From Arthrobacter sp. AL12 (GTDB lineage Bacteria > Actinomycetota > Actinomycetes > Actinomycetales > Micrococcaceae): a DNA stretch of 64,000 bases. The notes beneath the pieces are model-generated. The model saw nothing but the letters and a program-made list of their open reading frames with translations. It was not told where the DNA came from and made no database searches. The stretch spans positions 39,440-103,439 of the forward strand of contig NZ_JASBQY010000016.1 of assembly GCF_029960645.1 (NCBI RefSeq). Direction: 5' to 3'. Shown in pieces: positions 62,754-64,000 of this stretch (positions are counted from its first letter, which is position 1; the number at the start of each line of letters is the position of its first letter). The translations under genes were made by a program, and so were the position numbers.

Positions 62754-63074
62754 CTACTGACCGGGCGCCCGGTAGCTCGGTGTTTTCTTTGACGCGTCGT
62801 CAAGGTCCTCCGGCGTCATGAGCGGTTTCAGACGCACATTCACCGATCCCGTTGCATTGATCATGAGCGACAGCGCGGCGGCGTCGGAGGGCGCCGGGAC
62901 CTCGAAGACGCCCAGCACGTCGGTCTCCCCGAAGGCGTAGTAGAAGCACTCGAGCGAGCCTCCGACGGATTTGAGGGCGTCGACGAGCGCATCCCGGCGC
63001 TTCGTTCCCCCTTCGCGCATGAGACCTTTGATGCCCTCGCCGACGTAGTTCGCTTCGAACAGATACTTGGCCAT
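62754..63074 (-). CDS. GYD domain protein
   Basis: 106 residues: MAKYLFEANYVGEGIKGLMREGGTKR, FYYAFGETDVLGVFEVPAP and LKPLMTPEDLDDA fit the GYD family of small ferredoxin-like proteins (function unknown). ATG at 63074 with GGAAAG upstream. 192 bp separate it from the universal stress protein. Confidence 0.88.
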   Translation of the reverse strand: MAKYLFEANYVGEGIKGLMREGGTKRRDALVDALKSVGGSLECFYYAFGETDVLGVFEVPAPSDAAALSLMINATGSVNVRLKPLMTPEDLDDASKKTPSYRAPGQ

Positions 63075-63266
63075 GGTCTTTCCCGTCCCGTGATGTCCAG
63101 GACTCGGTCATCCGCGGGTGTGTCCAGAGCATTTTGCGGGTGGGTCCCGGAGTTGGTCCCCCAGAGTGGGGCTGTGGCCACATCGTAGGCCCTCCCGTCA
63201 TGCCCTTACAACGGGGTGCGGGTGAGTTGCCGCCCCAAGCAACAGGGTTGGGCCGCTGCCCGCAGC

Positions 63267-63725
63267 CTAGGAAGCTGTGGGCCGGACGACGAGGACGGGA
63301 CAGGGTGCATGGGTGATGATCTGGGTGGCCGCCGATCCCAGATCCAGGCCGGGAAATCCGCCGTGCCCCCGGGCGCCAACGACGACCAGGTCCGCGTCCC
63401 CGGCGGCCTTGATGATGGCGGCCGCCGCGGAATCACTGTGAACGATCTCCGCGGTGGCGGCCACCCCCTCACTTTCAGCCGTCGTCAGGGCTTCAGCCTG
63501 GACCGACTCGGCTATATGTTGTGGGGAATCCTCGGCCACGATCTCGCCGGCGGCCGTTTCGAGCACTGCCGGAAACCAGGACAGCGGCGGTTTGCTCCAG
63601 ACCGTGACCAGACGGATCTGGCCGTTGCGCAGCTTGGCTTCGTCCATGGCCCACCTCAGGGCATTTTGGGAATTTTTGGAACCGTCAAAACCAACCACAA
63701 TCACGAACGAGCCTGTACTGGTCAT
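63267..63725 (-). CDS. Universal stress protein (UspA family)
   Basis: 152 residues with the ATP-binding pattern G-x2-G-x9-G-S in VVVGARGHGGFPGLDLGSAA and a C-terminal PCPVLVVRP; N-terminal FVIVVGFDGSKNSQNALRWA. Single-domain ATP-binding type. The final codons form part of a small hairpin (63259-63281). Confidence 0.92.
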   Translation of the reverse strand: MTSTGSFVIVVGFDGSKNSQNALRWAMDEAKLRNGQIRLVTVWSKPPLSWFPAVLETAAGEIVAEDSPQHIAESVQAEALTTAESEGVAATAEIVHSDSAAAAIIKAAGDADLVVVGARGHGGFPGLDLGSAATQIITHAPCPVLVVRPTAS

Positions 63726-64000
63726 TGTCTTTCCAATCCCTAGCCTCGGGGGCAGCCTGGATCATTCAGTCTCGATGACCGCGAAAGTCAGTGTCAAGGT
63801 CCGCGCATCGCTGTGGACGCTCCTGGTTTCCTGGCAAAGACGAACCAAAAACCCTATGACAAACCGACCGGAGCCTCTAGTCTCTTGCCATGAGAGTTGG
63901 GGGCGGATGTCGGCGGCGTAATTCCCGCCGTCTTAGGCGGGATGGGCGGTAGTGCCCATTAGCGTGGTGTAACGGCCCGGACCCGGGCGTGTTGCTCCCG
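63726..64000. other. 275 bp without a supported gene at the window end
   Basis: Contains the universal stress protein promoter region and a small hairpin CCCGCC-N6-GGCGGG (63924-63941). The next gene, if any, lies outside the window. Confidence 0.4.

Noticed and set aside
1..64000. tRNA, rRNA or CRISPR arrays
   Set aside because: No TpsiC-like GGTTCRA motif with cloverleaf context, no rRNA sequence and no spaced direct repeats were found in the intergenic regions by eye.

Overview
The window is 64 kb of high-GC actinobacterial chromosome. Gene content and order point to Arthrobacter sensu lato (Micrococcaceae): the actinobacterial thrS-HIT-pgsA / pdxS / pdxT-yebC-ruvCAB / yajC-secDF / relA block, mycothiol enzymes (mycoredoxin, S-(hydroxymethyl)mycothiol dehydrogenase), MurT/GatD, a DnaE2 polymerase with a LexA box, and a c-di-AMP (ydaO-type) riboswitch ahead of a secreted NlpC/P60 protein. 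The genus is inferred from protein character; no 16S or tRNA gene is present.

Layout. 0-6 kb: the end of an APC permease, hisS, a membrane-anchored cyclophilin, a DUF349 protein and an orphan AbiEi-like protein. 6-16 kb, minus strand: the (p)ppGpp synthetase/hydrolase, secF-secD-yajC, ruvB-ruvA-ruvC, yebC and pdxT. 16-27 kb, plus-strand block between pdxT and pdxS: murT-gatD (lipid II amidation), a large secreted protein with three 123-residue repeats, a glycosyltransferase/methyltransferase pair, then a CapA-like lipoprotein (minus) and an M3 peptidase. 27-35 kb, minus strand: pdxS, pgsA-HIT-thrS, and dnaE2 behind a DUF6504 gene with a LexA box. 35-49 kb: mixed single genes including chorismate mutase, an SRAP protein, a beta-propeller phytase, a mycothiol redox/formaldehyde group, a lipoate ligase-like protein, a thioesterase, a DJ-1/PfpI protein, DUF427, an EEP nuclease and a SulP transporter. 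49-54.9 kb: membrane proteins, a DUF5129 protein, DUF1918 and a serine hydrolase. 54.9-59.4 kb is a visibly decayed patch: a hipA pseudogene beside an intact hipB, an alpha/beta-hydrolase remnant and a possible IS21 istB relic, interleaved with intact genes. 59.4-64 kb, minus strand: a PadR / membrane protein / aminoglycoside kinase operon, an AlkD-like protein, a GYD protein and a universal stress protein.

Functional themes are stringent response with protein export, Holliday-junction processing and SOS mutagenesis, PLP synthesis (pdxS and pdxT separated by about 11 kb), peptidoglycan modification and hydrolysis, and mycothiol redox. Several genes look leaderless, with the -10 element 6-7 nt before the start codon.

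The points most worth a second look are three GGCA-N6-TGCC dyads spaced exactly 61 bp upstream of the orphan hipB, a 20-codon leader ORF with a strong RBS overlapping the serine-hydrolase start, a MurT without the Cys4 zinc ribbon, the SOS-boxed dnaE2/DUF6504 pair without imuA/imuB beside it, and a perfect 28-bp inverted repeat after the M3 peptidase. I did not find a clear complete undescribed multi-gene system. No CRISPR array, rRNA, tRNA or intact insertion sequence was seen.
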